Assembly: GCA_019748195.1 (NCBI GenBank)
Contig: JAIEPW010000025.1
Coordinates: 1 to 64,000, forward strand
DNA: 64,000 bases
Reading direction: 5' to 3'
Origin: Bryobacteraceae bacterium
GTDB lineage: Bacteria > Acidobacteriota > Terriglobia > Bryobacterales > Bryobacteraceae
A model generated the notes under the pieces. It did no database searches. It was not told the DNA's origin and saw only the letters and a list, made by a program, of their open reading frames with translations. Below, in pieces: positions 27,231 to 35,578 of the stretch; positions within the stretch are counted from its first letter, which is position 1; the number at the start of each line of letters is the position of its first letter. Made by a program: the position numbers and the translations under genes.

Positions 27231-28121
27231 ATGACTCAAAGTCGAACTCAGCATCCGGTCCACTACAAAACCGTCCGTGTGAATGAGCAGGACATCTTCT
27301 ATCGTGAAGCTGGCTCGCCGTCGGCGCCAGTGCTCTTGCTCCTGCACGGCTTCCCGACGTCCTCCAACATGTTCCGCAACCTCATCCCGCGGCTGGCTGG
27401 ATCTTTTCGGGTGGTGGCTCCGGATTATCCCGGTTACGGCCAGAGCAGCATGCCGGATCACAAGGACTTCGAGTATTCCTTCGAGAATCTCACGCGGATC
27501 GTCGATGGGTTCGTCGCTTCGCTCGGGTTGACCAAGTACTCGATGTACGTAATGGACTACGGCGCACCGATCGGCTACCGGCTCGCGTTGCTGCATCCCG
27601 AACGGATTCAGGGGCTGATCGTGCAGAACGGGAATGCCTACGAGGAGGGGCTCCTCGAATTCTGGAACCCTATCAAGAGGTACTGGGCGAATCCCACTCC
27701 GGAGAACCGGGCTGCCTTGAATTTCCTCAGCGAGGCCAAGTCGACCCGGTGGCAGTACGAAACCGGCGTAGTGGATACTTCCCTGTTGGACCCGACCACT
27801 TGGATTCTGGACCAAATCGGCTTGGATCGCCCTGGTAATCTCGACATCCAGATGGATCTGATGCTGTCCTACGGGACCAACGTGCCGCTTTACCCGGCCT
27901 TTCAGGCGTTCTTTCGGAAGCACCAGCCGCCCACGCTGATCGTGTGGGGAAAGAACGACTTCATTTTCCCGGCCGAAGGGGCCGCACCGTACCCGCGCGA
28001 TCTGAAAAACGTCGAGACCCATCTGCTCGATACCGGGCACTTCGCGCTTGAAACGCACGGAGAAGAGATCGGCTCACGCATCGAAGCATTCCTGCTGAAG
28101 CAGGCCTGGCATGAGAACTAA
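27231..28121 (+). CDS. Alpha/beta hydrolase of the epoxide hydrolase/haloalkane dehalogenase type
   Basis: From ATG 27231 the product is 296 residues. The longer frame to 27135 would begin within the sigma-54-like promoter and is rejected. Motifs: HGFPTSSNMFRNLIP (oxyanion-hole HG), DYPGYGQSSMPD, the nucleophile elbow YVMDYGAPIG with Asp in place of Ser, VWGKNDFIFPAEGA with the acidic residue, and DTGHFALETHG with the catalytic His. The Asp nucleophile points to ester-intermediate enzymes such as epoxide hydrolases or dehalogenases. The SDR gene follows after three bases. Confidence 0.85.
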   Translation: MTQSRTQHPVHYKTVRVNEQDIFYREAGSPSAPVLLLLHGFPTSSNMFRNLIPRLAGSFRVVAPDYPGYGQSSMPDHKDFEYSFENLTRIVDGFVASLGLTKYSMYVMDYGAPIGYRLALLHPERIQGLIVQNGNAYEEGLLEFWNPIKRYWANPTPENRAALNFLSEAKSTRWQYETGVVDTSLLDPTTWILDQIGLDRPGNLDIQMDLMLSYGTNVPLYPAFQAFFRKHQPPTLIVWGKNDFIFPAEGAAPYPRDLKNVETHLLDTGHFALETHGEEIGSRIEAFLLKQAWHEN

Positions 28122-28124
28122 GCC

Positions 28125-28877
28125 ATGACACGCAAACTGGAGGGAAAGATCGCGCTGGTTACGGGCGGCAGCACCGGGATCGGCCTTGCAACGGCGCAAC
28201 GCTTCGCAAACGAGGGCGCCTTCGTGTTCATCACCGGCCGGCGCCAGGCGGAACTGGACAAAGCGGGAGCACTAATCGGAGGAAACGTGACGGCAGTGCG
28301 AGCTGACGTCTCCAATCTCAAGGATCTCGATGAGCTCTATGAGCAGATCAAGAACGAGAAGGGCCGATTGGATGTGCTACTCGCGAATGCCGGAGGAGGT
28401 TCGTTCGCTCCTCTCGGTTCCATTACCGAGGCGGAGTATGACCGGACGTTCAACACTAACGTTAAAGGCGTGCTGTTCACCGTACAGAAGGCGCTTCCGC
28501 TGATGCCAGACGGAGGCTCCATTATCTTGACCGCATCGATCGTTTCGATCAAGGGCACGCCGGCTTTCAGTGTCTACTCCGCGACCAAGGCCGCGGTACG
28601 CTCGTTCGCGAGAGTATGGACCAACGATCTCAAGGACCGCCAGATCCGCGTGAATGTGCTCAGCCCGGGTCCGATTGAGACGCCGGGAGTTGACGGGCTT
28701 GTGCAGAACGCGGAAGATCGTAGGGCATTGTATTCGCAACTCGCGGCCAGCGTTCCGCTGGGGCGGGTGGGGCAACCGGATGAGGTCGCCAAGGCGGCCG
28801 TGTTCCTCGCCTCCGGCGATTCCAGCTATGTCGCAGGCATCGAGCTGTTTGTCGATGGCGGAGCGGCACAAGTTTAA
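28125..28877 (+). CDS. Short-chain dehydrogenase/reductase
   Basis: A classical 250-residue [16 protein letters not shown] (nucleotide binding), LANAGGGSF, the catalytic Ser in [15 protein letters not shown] with Tyr and Lys, and [10 protein letters not shown]. The GRRQAE turn following FVFITG is compatible with NADP(H). It is three bases downstream of the Asp-type hydrolase, so the pair likely acts in one pathway, for example opening and then oxidising a small xenobiotic; the substrate is unknown. Confidence 0.9.
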   Translation: MTRKLEGKIALVTGGSTGIGLATAQRFANEGAFVFITGRRQAELDKAGALIGGNVTAVRADVSNLKDLDELYEQIKNEKGRLDVLLANAGGGSFAPLGSITEAEYDRTFNTNVKGVLFTVQKALPLMPDGGSIILTASIVSIKGTPAFSVYSATKAAVRSFARVWTNDLKDRQIRVNVLSPGPIETPGVDGLVQNAEDRRALYSQLAASVPLGRVGQPDEVAKAAVFLASGDSSYVAGIELFVDGGAAQV

Positions 28878-28907
28878 GAGCCGAAGCCAGCTTCTCGAAG
28901 GGGGCAT

Positions 28908-29090
28908 ATGGCGCAAAAGTTCGGGTCACTGGTCTTCACACCGCTGGTCCAGGCGTTACAGGGTAAGTATGGGGGTCGGCGGCAATAGGCGCGGATGGAG
29001 AGCCGCGAACCGTCGCGTGACGAGTTAGCTCCGGGTGAGCCCGAGTCCTTGCCGAGCTGGCCGTACATTCAACATCGCGGTGGCCCCAAA
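28908..29090 (+). pseudogene. Remnant of a pyridoxamine 5'-phosphate oxidase-family gene
   Basis: A good ribosome site (GAAGGGGG) precedes ATG 28908 and the reading MAQKFGSLVFTPLVQALQ, typical of the N-terminus of PNPOx-like flavin proteins. After GGRRQ there is an in-frame TAG at 28986 where the family usually has Tyr. The same frame then continues ARMESREPSRDELAPGE and, after an apparent internal deletion, SWPYIQHRGGPK, another family hallmark. Beyond 29090 the similarity is lost. This is a decayed gene: one nonsense codon, one deletion, and a missing 3' part. Confidence 0.65.
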
Positions 29091-29305
29091 CGTGAGACTT
29101 CCTGTTCACGCGCCACGCGAAGCGCTGAGGCAGCCGGGGTGTGCACCGACGTCCCGATGCGCGTAGAGATGGCATTTCGGCGGGCGTCCCGCAGCCCGGC
29201 ATACGTTCGTTCCCTTGAACCGCCGCAATGAAGGCGCTTCTAATGTGCCCCGGCGGGGAAGGCCGCCCGGATTTCAGATAGATGTTGCAGAAGTGGAGAT
29301 CGACA

Positions 29306-29860
29306 ATGAGAAAGCAACTATCCGTTGCAGTAGTGTTGACGTCAGCGGTTGGCCTTGTTGTAACGGCTCAAAATACGTCCGTCCCGGACAAGTACGCCGT
29401 AAAGGTGCCGGGTGGGCTCGCCTTTTCGGAGTTCCGGGGATACGAGGGATGGTCGGCCATTTCCCTGAGTCGCAACGATAACGTCGTAGCGGTGATCCTC
29501 GGCAATCCCACGATGATTGATGCCTACCGCGCCGGTATTCCGGGCAACGGCAAGGCTTTCCCAGACGGGGCCAAGATGGCTAAGATCCATTGGACCCCAC
29601 AACCGAACGAGTTCTTCAAGGAAGCAACGGTTCCCGGCAAGCTTGTAAACGTGGACTTCATGGTTAAGGACAGCAAGAGATTCGCGGACAGCGGCGGATG
29701 GGGATACGCCGTGTTTGACTACGACGCAGTCTCTGATACGTTCCGGCCGGGCACCGCAGCCGGCACGCCTCCCCAGGGGAACGACGCCAAGTGCGGGGCG
29801 GCTTGTCACCTGGCAGCAAAGGCGAAGGACTATGTGTTCACCGATTACGGAAAGAGATAG
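29306..29860 (+). CDS. Cytochrome P460 family protein
   Basis: From ATG 29306 the product is 184 residues with a signal peptide (MRKQLSVAVVLTSAVGLVVTAQ). The body has FSEFRGYEGWSAISLSRNDN, VAVILGNPTMIDAYRAG, FPDGAKMAKIHW and GGWGYAVFDYD, characteristic of the family, and a single c-type haem site CGAACH near the C-terminus. Known P460 cytochromes oxidise hydroxylamine or take part in NO detoxification; many environmental homologues have no assigned substrate. It is periplasmic by prediction and appears monocistronic. Confidence 0.88.
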   Translation: MRKQLSVAVVLTSAVGLVVTAQNTSVPDKYAVKVPGGLAFSEFRGYEGWSAISLSRNDNVVAVILGNPTMIDAYRAGIPGNGKAFPDGAKMAKIHWTPQPNEFFKEATVPGKLVNVDFMVKDSKRFADSGGWGYAVFDYDAVSDTFRPGTAAGTPPQGNDAKCGAACHLAAKAKDYVFTDYGKR

Positions 29861-30796
29861 CCAAAGCCAACCACGGCACATCACAAGGTGGAAGGAGGTT
29901 GCGGTTCTTCCCTCATTCTGTATAACTGCTTCCTCTAGTAAGGCGTATAGTAAGGCGTAGCTATAAAATCCGGCGTTCCACCGTGGGTTCGGGGGGCGTG
30001 CTGAGTTTGTGCGTAAGACGGAAGCCCTGATTTACCGCCACTCGCCGGGTCTGCAGGGCTGACTTTGCAGCCACGTAACTGTTCGGCTGCTCCATTAACT
30101 CCGGTACCGTCCGATGTGCTGGTGGAACAGTTCCAGATGTTCCGAACGCGGTTGTGGCTGTTCCGAAGGCGGGCTTCCCGCAACGGGAATCAAGGATTTC
30201 GAAGCGCTCCCGGGAGCGCGATCCTTACCCCCTTTTGCAACCCTTTTCGGGCTATCCGCGACTACCGGATCGCGGAAAGCCATTGGAATCAGCGCGTCAT
30301 ACCCCTAAGAGCTACTCCTCCTTACCACCAGGCTATTTTCGACTCGGAACACGTGGAACTGGCACGGGAGGGAATAAGGCATTGACGGCTGTTCCGGAAA
30401 CGGGCGGGCCGGACGTGGAATCAGCAGGTTACGAGGCGCGAAGTGGCGATGAGGCTTACCCCATTTTGCAGCCAACTGCAAGACTCGAGCGATGGCTGGA
30501 TCGCGGAAATCGTGTCGAATCAGCGCCGCATACCCCGAAGGACTACTCCTCCTTACCACCGGGCTATTTTGAACTCGGAACAGGTGGAACAGGCACCGGC
30601 CCGGCACCATTTTGAACTCGGAACAGGTGGAACAGGCACCGGCCCGAAATGGGGATTTACGGCTGTTCCGGAAACTGGCTGGTCAAGCGTCGAAAGTGAG
30701 CTTGCTCAAGGTGCTTCGAGGGGTCCACCCCCCCGAAACGAGTTAGACTCCCTGTAGTGGGGGCCGCCGATTCGTGCGACCCTGCAGGTAGAGCGT
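29861..30796. other. Long gene-free interval between cytochrome P460 and the YHS protein
   Basis: About 930 bases without a credible gene. All frames are broken or give low-complexity translations. The first 250 bases show only a short direct repeat, AGTAAGGCGTA, at 29938 and 29950. From about 30110 the interval is made of degenerate repeats, described separately, with many GGAACA and TGTTCC motifs. Confidence 0.7.
30110..30720 (+). repeat. Degenerate 231-base tandem repeats with GGAACA/TGTTCC motifs
   Basis: Unit 1 runs from 30156 and unit 2 from 30387, both starting GGCTGTTCCG and sharing GGATCGCGGAAA, (G)AATCAGCG, CTACTCCTCCTTACCACC and GGCTATTTT followed by CTCGGAACA. A third, truncated unit begins at 30661, and the end of an earlier one shows at about 30110-30155. 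Within unit 2 a 38-base segment is repeated perfectly (30566-30603 and 30609-30646), each with GGAACAGGTGGAACAGG. A diverged relative lies at 24757-24912. Confidence 0.8.
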
Positions 30797-31078
30797 ATGA
30801 TGCGTCTGATTCTGCTTCTGCTCGGCATCGTGGTGATGATCACCGTGCTGCGGTCGGTGATCGGGATCCTGATGAAGGGCCTGAGCGGCTGGGTGTCCAC
30901 TTCGACGGCGCCGGCCAACACCGCGCGTCCCGCCCCGCCCGCGGCCCCGGGCGGGGAATTGAAGCGCGATCCCGTCTGCGGCACCTTCATTTCGGCAGCC
31001 ACGGCGGTGACCAAGAAGTCGGGAGGGCAGACGCACTATTTCTGCTCGGCGGAATGCCGGGACCGGTTCGCGGGTTGA
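30797..31078 (+). CDS. Membrane-anchored YHS-like metal-binding protein
   Basis: A 93-residue protein with one N-terminal membrane helix (LILLLLGIVVMITVLRSVIG), a Pro/Ala-rich linker, and a C-terminal YHS-type domain: KRDPVCGTFISAATAV, then THYFCSAECRDRF, with cysteines of the kind that bind metal in YHS/TRASH domains. It is 19 bases upstream of the ABC exporter pair and may share its transcript. A metal-sensing or chaperone role is possible but not shown. Confidence 0.78.
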   Translation: MMRLILLLLGIVVMITVLRSVIGILMKGLSGWVSTSTAPANTARPAPPAAPGGELKRDPVCGTFISAATAVTKKSGGQTHYFCSAECRDRFAG

Positions 31079-31097
31079 TACACTCGACCTGAACAAG

Positions 31098-31847
31098 ATG
31101 ATCGCGGTGCAAAATCTGGTGAAAACGTTCCACGACAAGGCGAGAGGCTCGCGCCATGTGGTGGACGATGTAAGTTTCGAGGTGCGGGAGCGGGAGATCT
31201 TCGGTCTTCTGGGTCCCAACGGGGCGGGTAAGACGACGACGCTGCGGCTGATCGCGACGCTGCTGAAGCCGGACTCCGGAACCGCGGTGATCAACGGTTT
31301 CGACATCAACCGCGAGCCGGAGAAGGTGCGATCCCAACTGGGATTTCTTTCCGGCGATATGGGGCTGTACGGGCGGCTTTCGCCGCGCGAGATCCTGACT
31401 TTTTACGGGCGGCTGTTCGGAATGGGCGAGGCGGAAATCGGGCGGCGTTCCGAGGAACTGATCGAGCGGTTCGCGATGAAGGAATTCGCCGGCGTCCGAA
31501 CCGATAAGCTTTCCACGGGGATGAAGCAGAAGACGGCGATCGCGCGGACGATGCTGCATAACCCCCCGGTATTGATCCTGGACGAGCCGACCTCGGGGTT
31601 GGATGTGCCCACGGCGCGGACCATCGAGGAGTCGATTCTCGAATTCCGCAAGGCGGGGAAGACGGTGCTGTTCTCCACGCACGTAATGGAGGAGGCGGAG
31701 TACTTGTGCGACCGCATCGCGGTGATTCACGAGGGCAAGATCAAGATTACCGGGACCATGGATGAATTGCGCGCCGCGACGGGACGGCACCGTCTGCGCG
31801 AAATCTTTCTGGACCTGCTAGGTCTGCCGGTGCTGACGGAGAACTGA
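31098..31847 (+). CDS. ABC transporter ATP-binding protein (NatA type)
   Basis: A 249-residue ABC ATPase with Walker A GPNGAGKTTTLRLI, Q-loop LGFLSGDMGLYGRLSP, signature LSTGMKQKTAIARTM, Walker B VLILDEPTSGLD and the H-loop FSTHVMEEAE. The NatA-like form (signature LSTGMKQK) and the permease five bases downstream indicate an ABC-2 exporter, of the kind that expels sodium or small toxic compounds. The substrate is not evident. Confidence 0.92.
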   Translation: MIAVQNLVKTFHDKARGSRHVVDDVSFEVREREIFGLLGPNGAGKTTTLRLIATLLKPDSGTAVINGFDINREPEKVRSQLGFLSGDMGLYGRLSPREILTFYGRLFGMGEAEIGRRSEELIERFAMKEFAGVRTDKLSTGMKQKTAIARTMLHNPPVLILDEPTSGLDVPTARTIEESILEFRKAGKTVLFSTHVMEEAEYLCDRIAVIHEGKIKITGTMDELRAATGRHRLREIFLDLLGLPVLTEN

Positions 31848-31852
31848 TTCCC

Positions 31853-33031
31853 ATGCGGCTTCACTATGTGCTGACGGTTTTTCGCAAGGAGATGCTGGAC
31901 ATGCTGCGGGACCGCCGCACGATGATCAGCATGGTGGCGATGCCGGTGCTGGTGATCCCGGTGATTCTGTTTTTCATGGGCAAGCTGGTGGGGCGGGCGG
32001 AGGAGCGGTCGCAGCAGGAGGCGCGGCGGTTGGGGATCGCGGCGCAGGTGTCGAATCCGCAGATCCGCGCCGCGCTGGAAGGGCTGGATCTGCCGCTGCG
32101 AACGGGGCTGAACCCGCGGGAGGCGATCGAAAGGAAGGAAGCGGCGGCGGGCGTGGTGGAGTCGGCTTTGCCCGACGGCAGGCCGCGCGTGGAACTGCTG
32201 ACGGACCGGTCGAATCCTACGTCGGCGGTGACCGGCGAGAAAATCCGGACGGCACTGACGAAGCTACGGGAATCGCAGGTGCGGGAGGGGCTGAAGTCCG
32301 CCAACGTTCCGGTGACGGTGCTGGAGCCATTCGCGCTGCAGCAGACCAACGTCGCGAGCGCGAAGAAGATGGCCGGCAATCTATGGGGTTCGATGTTGGG
32401 CTATATGCTGCTGTTGCTGATGTTCACGGGCGGCATGTACCCGGTGATTGACATGACGGCGGGGGAGAAGGAGCGGAAGACGATCGAGGCGTTCCTGGCG
32501 TCGCCGGTGCACCGACTGGAGATCGTGATCGGCAAGATCCTGACCGCGACGGTGGCGATCCTGGTGACGGCGGCGCTGACGCTGGCGAGCGTTACATTCT
32601 CGATTCGCAGCGAAAACTTCTCGCGAACGCCGGAGATGAAGGCGATGATGCAGACCATTCCCTTGGACGGGCAGAACCTGGCATTGATCGCATTGACGCT
32701 GCTGCCGCTGGCCATTCTGGCGGCATCGATGATGATCGCAATCGCGCTGTTCGCGCGCAGTTTCAAGGAAGGGCAGAGTTACCTGACGCCGCTGGCGTTC
32801 CTCGTGATCTTCCCGGCGTTGATGGGCGGGCTGCCGGGCCTGGAGCTTTCGCTGGTGACGGCGCTGGTGCCGATTCTGAATGCCAGCCAGTTGATCCGGG
32901 GGATTCTGCTGGGCGAATGGACGGTTCCGGTGTTCGCGATGACGCTGGGGGCGAACGTTGTGTACGCGGCGATCGCGACGGTGGTGGCAACGCGGACGTT
33001 CAACAAGGAGAGCGTCCTGTTCCGGAGTTGA
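31853..33031 (+). CDS. ABC-2 type permease (NatB type)
   Basis: A 392-residue membrane protein. One N-terminal helix (MVAMPVLVIPVILFFMGKLV) is followed by a large extracytoplasmic domain (about residues 60-170) and then five or six helices, including LGYMLLLLMFTGGMYPVID. The conserved GEKERKTIEAFLASPV coupling segment is typical of NatB/YhaP-like permeases. Partner of the ATPase five bases upstream. Confidence 0.92.
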   Translation: MRLHYVLTVFRKEMLDMLRDRRTMISMVAMPVLVIPVILFFMGKLVGRAEERSQQEARRLGIAAQVSNPQIRAALEGLDLPLRTGLNPREAIERKEAAAGVVESALPDGRPRVELLTDRSNPTSAVTGEKIRTALTKLRESQVREGLKSANVPVTVLEPFALQQTNVASAKKMAGNLWGSMLGYMLLLLMFTGGMYPVIDMTAGEKERKTIEAFLASPVHRLEIVIGKILTATVAILVTAALTLASVTFSIRSENFSRTPEMKAMMQTIPLDGQNLALIALTLLPLAILAASMMIAIALFARSFKEGQSYLTPLAFLVIFPALMGGLPGLELSLVTALVPILNASQLIRGILLGEWTVPVFAMTLGANVVYAAIATVVATRTFNKESVLFRS

Positions 33032-33055
33032 TCCGGATAGACTACTGAGGACCTC

Positions 33056-33940
33056 ATGCGTACACTCCTGTTGATCCTGAGCGCCGCGGCGGTTCTGTCC
33101 GCCCAGCCGCGCAAGCTGAAGGTATTGATTTCGGTGGACATGGAGGGCATCGCGGGGGTGGTGTCGGGCGATCAACTGGGTCCCGGCAATTTCGAGTACG
33201 AGCGCTTCCGGCAGTTCATGACGCAGGAGGCAGTCGCCGCGGTGAACGGGGCGAGGGCGGCGGGGGCAACGGAGATCGTGGTGGGCGATTCGCACGGCAA
33301 CGGGGAAAATCTGCTGATCGAGAAGTTTCCGCCGGACGTGAAGCTGATCCGTTCCTGGCCGCGCCGGTTGGGCATGATGGGCGGCATCGACGCGACGTTC
33401 GACGCGGTGGTGTTCATCGGCTACCACTCTTCCACCAGCAACCTGACGGGGGTTCGCGCGCACACGTTTTCGAGCGCGCGGCTTACGGGCGTCTCCGTCA
33501 ACGGCGTGACCCAGAGCGAAGGATCGTGGAACGCGGCGATCGCGGGGCATTTTAATGTTCCCGTGGTGTTCATCTCCGGGGACGATGCCGCGATCGCGGA
33601 GGTGCGGGCGCTGGTGGGTCCGCTGGAGAGCGTGGAGACGAAGAAGGCGCTGGGGTTCCATTCCGCGATCTCGCTGACGCCGGATGCGGCGGCGGAACTG
33701 ATCCGGACGAAGACCGCGTCCGCGCTGGGACGCCTGAAGAGTTTCCGGCCGCTGCAGATCGGCGGGCCCATCACGCTAGAGATCGCTTTCAAGCATTACC
33801 GCGTGGCGGAGGTGCTCGCGTATCTGCGCGGCGTGGATCGCTTCAGCCCGCACGCAATCCGCTATCAGTGCAGGGACATGCTGGAGGCCTCGGACTTCCT
33901 GCAGTTTCTGACGCACTTCAGCCTGAACCTGGAGCCGTAA
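33056..33940 (+). CDS. M55 family D-aminopeptidase (DppA-like)
   Basis: A 294-residue protein with signal peptide MRTLLLILSAAAVLSAQ. Zinc-site motifs of M55 peptidases are present: SVDMEGIAGVV (Asp and Glu ligands), VVGDSHGNGENLL, FIGYHSSTS and VSVNGVTQSEGSWNAAIAGH. DppA-type enzymes release N-terminal D-amino acids from peptides, here probably in the periplasm during cell-wall peptide turnover. It follows the ABC exporter by 24 bases. Confidence 0.9.
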   Translation: MRTLLLILSAAAVLSAQPRKLKVLISVDMEGIAGVVSGDQLGPGNFEYERFRQFMTQEAVAAVNGARAAGATEIVVGDSHGNGENLLIEKFPPDVKLIRSWPRRLGMMGGIDATFDAVVFIGYHSSTSNLTGVRAHTFSSARLTGVSVNGVTQSEGSWNAAIAGHFNVPVVFISGDDAAIAEVRALVGPLESVETKKALGFHSAISLTPDAAAELIRTKTASALGRLKSFRPLQIGGPITLEIAFKHYRVAEVLAYLRGVDRFSPHAIRYQCRDMLEASDFLQFLTHFSLNLEP

Positions 33941-33990
33941 GGGCCGATGGCGTCAACGGAGCACCACGCTGGTGCAATATCCTGTTTGCG

Positions 33991-34746
33991 ATGAAGCTCA
34001 CGGACAAAGTGGCACTGGTAACCGGAGGCGGCACCGGAATCGGCCGCGCGATTTCGCTGCTGCTGGCGCGCGAGGGCGCGAAAGTGGCGGTGAACTACAG
34101 CAAGTCGCAGAAAGAAGCGGAGGCGACCTGCGCGGCGATCGAGGCCGCGGGCGGAACCGCGATGGCGGTTCAGGGCAATGTCGCCGAGGAAGCTTCGGTG
34201 AAGGGGATGCTGGACCGGGTGACGGGCGCGTGGGGAGGCCTGGATGTGCTGGTGAACAACGCCGGGTGGTCGACGCGCATCCCGCACCGACGGCTGGACC
34301 TGTTGACCGAGGAGGTGTGGGACCGGACGCTGAACACGAACCTGCGGGGCGCGTTTTACTGCGTGCGGCAAGCCGTGCCGCTGCTGGAGAAGAACCCTGG
34401 CGCGGCGATCATCAATATCGCTTCGGTGGCGGGGCTGAAGGGGCAGGGAAGTTCGATGGTGTACGCGGCGTCCAAGGGGGCGATGATCACCATGACGAAG
34501 TCGCTGGCGCGGGCGCTGGCGCCGGGGATCCGGGTAAACGCGGTATGCCCGGGCTTCGTGCGGACGCACTTCGCGGGCTGGACGGAAGAGGCGTTTTCGG
34601 CGGCGGAGAAGATCACGCCGCTGGCGCGGCTGGCCACGGCGGAGGACATCGCGGAGGCGGCGCTGCTGTGCGCGATTTGCAAGGGAATGACCGGCGAGGC
34701 GATTGTCGTGGACGGCGGCATGGCCGCGTTGGGAAGGCAGGATTGA
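33991..34746 (+). CDS. SDR family oxidoreductase (FabG-like)
   Basis: The product from ATG 33991 is 251 residues and begins MKLTDKVALVTGGGTGIGRA; the frame is open further upstream but overlaps the previous gene. LVNNAGWSTRIP, the catalytic INIASVAGLKG Ser, YAASKGA with Tyr and Lys, and VCPGFVRT are all in place. Together with the two following enoyl-CoA hydratase-family genes it forms a tight operon, so a 3-hydroxyacyl-type dehydrogenase in a small catabolic route is a reasonable guess. Confidence 0.9.
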   Translation: MKLTDKVALVTGGGTGIGRAISLLLAREGAKVAVNYSKSQKEAEATCAAIEAAGGTAMAVQGNVAEEASVKGMLDRVTGAWGGLDVLVNNAGWSTRIPHRRLDLLTEEVWDRTLNTNLRGAFYCVRQAVPLLEKNPGAAIINIASVAGLKGQGSSMVYAASKGAMITMTKSLARALAPGIRVNAVCPGFVRTHFAGWTEEAFSAAEKITPLARLATAEDIAEAALLCAICKGMTGEAIVVDGGMAALGRQD

Positions 34747-34747
34747 G

Positions 34748-35578
34748 ATGAGCTACCGGCAGATTCTGTATGAGAAGGCGGAGCGGATGGCGACGATCAC
34801 GTTGAACCGTCCGGAGAAGATGAACGCGTATTCGGAGCAGATGGTCCACGAAATCCTTCACGCGCTTGCCGATGCGAGGGACGATGAGGAGACGCGGGCT
34901 GTGATTCTGACGGGCGCGGGGCGGGGTTTCTGCTCGGGCGGGGACATCTCCGTCGATTTCGATTATCCGGCGCGGTACCGGGGGCACGCGCTCGAATCGT
35001 ATCTGGAGATGCGGGAGAACATGCATGCGCTGGTGCGGCTGCTGCATCGTTTCGATAAGCCCACCATCGCGGCGGTGAACGGCGCGGCGGTGGCGGGCGG
35101 GCTGACGCTGGCGCTGTCGTGCGATTTCCGGATCGCGTCGGATACGGCGAAGCTGGGCGACACCAGCCTGAAGTTCGCGCTGATTCCGGATGAAGGCGGC
35201 GCATTTCTGTTCCCGAGATTCCTGGGTTTCGATCGGGCGTTGAAGATGTCGCTGTTCAGCGAGGTGTATCCGGCGCTGCAGGCCAAGGAACTGGGCCTGG
35301 TGACGGAAGTGGTGCCGGGCGCGGAACTGATGAACGCGGCTCGGGAGTGGGCCACCAGGCTGGCCGACGGGCCTCCCGTGGCGATGCGCGTGGCCAAGCG
35401 GATGATGTACAAGCAGCTCTCCATGCACCTGGACGAGGCGCTGGAGGACGCCGGAATGGCGACGCTGGCGGTGAACTATCTGCCGGACGTGCGGGAAGGC
35501 ACCGCCGCGTTTCACGCGAAGCGGAAGCCGCGGTTCACGGGGAAGTCGAATCGTCCGGCGAAGCGGCCGCATGAGTAA
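34748..35578 (+). CDS. Enoyl-CoA hydratase/isomerase family protein
   Basis: A 276-residue crotonase-fold enzyme starting at ATG 34748, one base after the SDR stop. ATITLNRPEKMNAYSEQM, LTGAGRGFCSGGDIS (oxyanion hole), AAVNGAAVAGGLTLAL (second oxyanion glycine) and FALIPDEGGAFLFPRFLG are seen; the last contains a Glu at the position of a catalytic acid in hydratases. The 3' end overlaps the next crotonase-fold gene by eight bases. Confidence 0.9.
   Translation: MSYRQILYEKAERMATITLNRPEKMNAYSEQMVHEILHALADARDDEETRAVILTGAGRGFCSGGDISVDFDYPARYRGHALESYLEMRENMHALVRLLHRFDKPTIAAVNGAAVAGGLTLALSCDFRIASDTAKLGDTSLKFALIPDEGGAFLFPRFLGFDRALKMSLFSEVYPALQAKELGLVTEVVPGAELMNAAREWATRLADGPPVAMRVAKRMMYKQLSMHLDEALEDAGMATLAVNYLPDVREGTAAFHAKRKPRFTGKSNRPAKRPHE

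Noticed and set aside
32381-33661. A 426-codon minus-strand frame across the NatB and D-aminopeptidase genes
   Set aside because: It spans two recognisable genes on the other strand and has an Arg/Gln/His-rich shadow composition.
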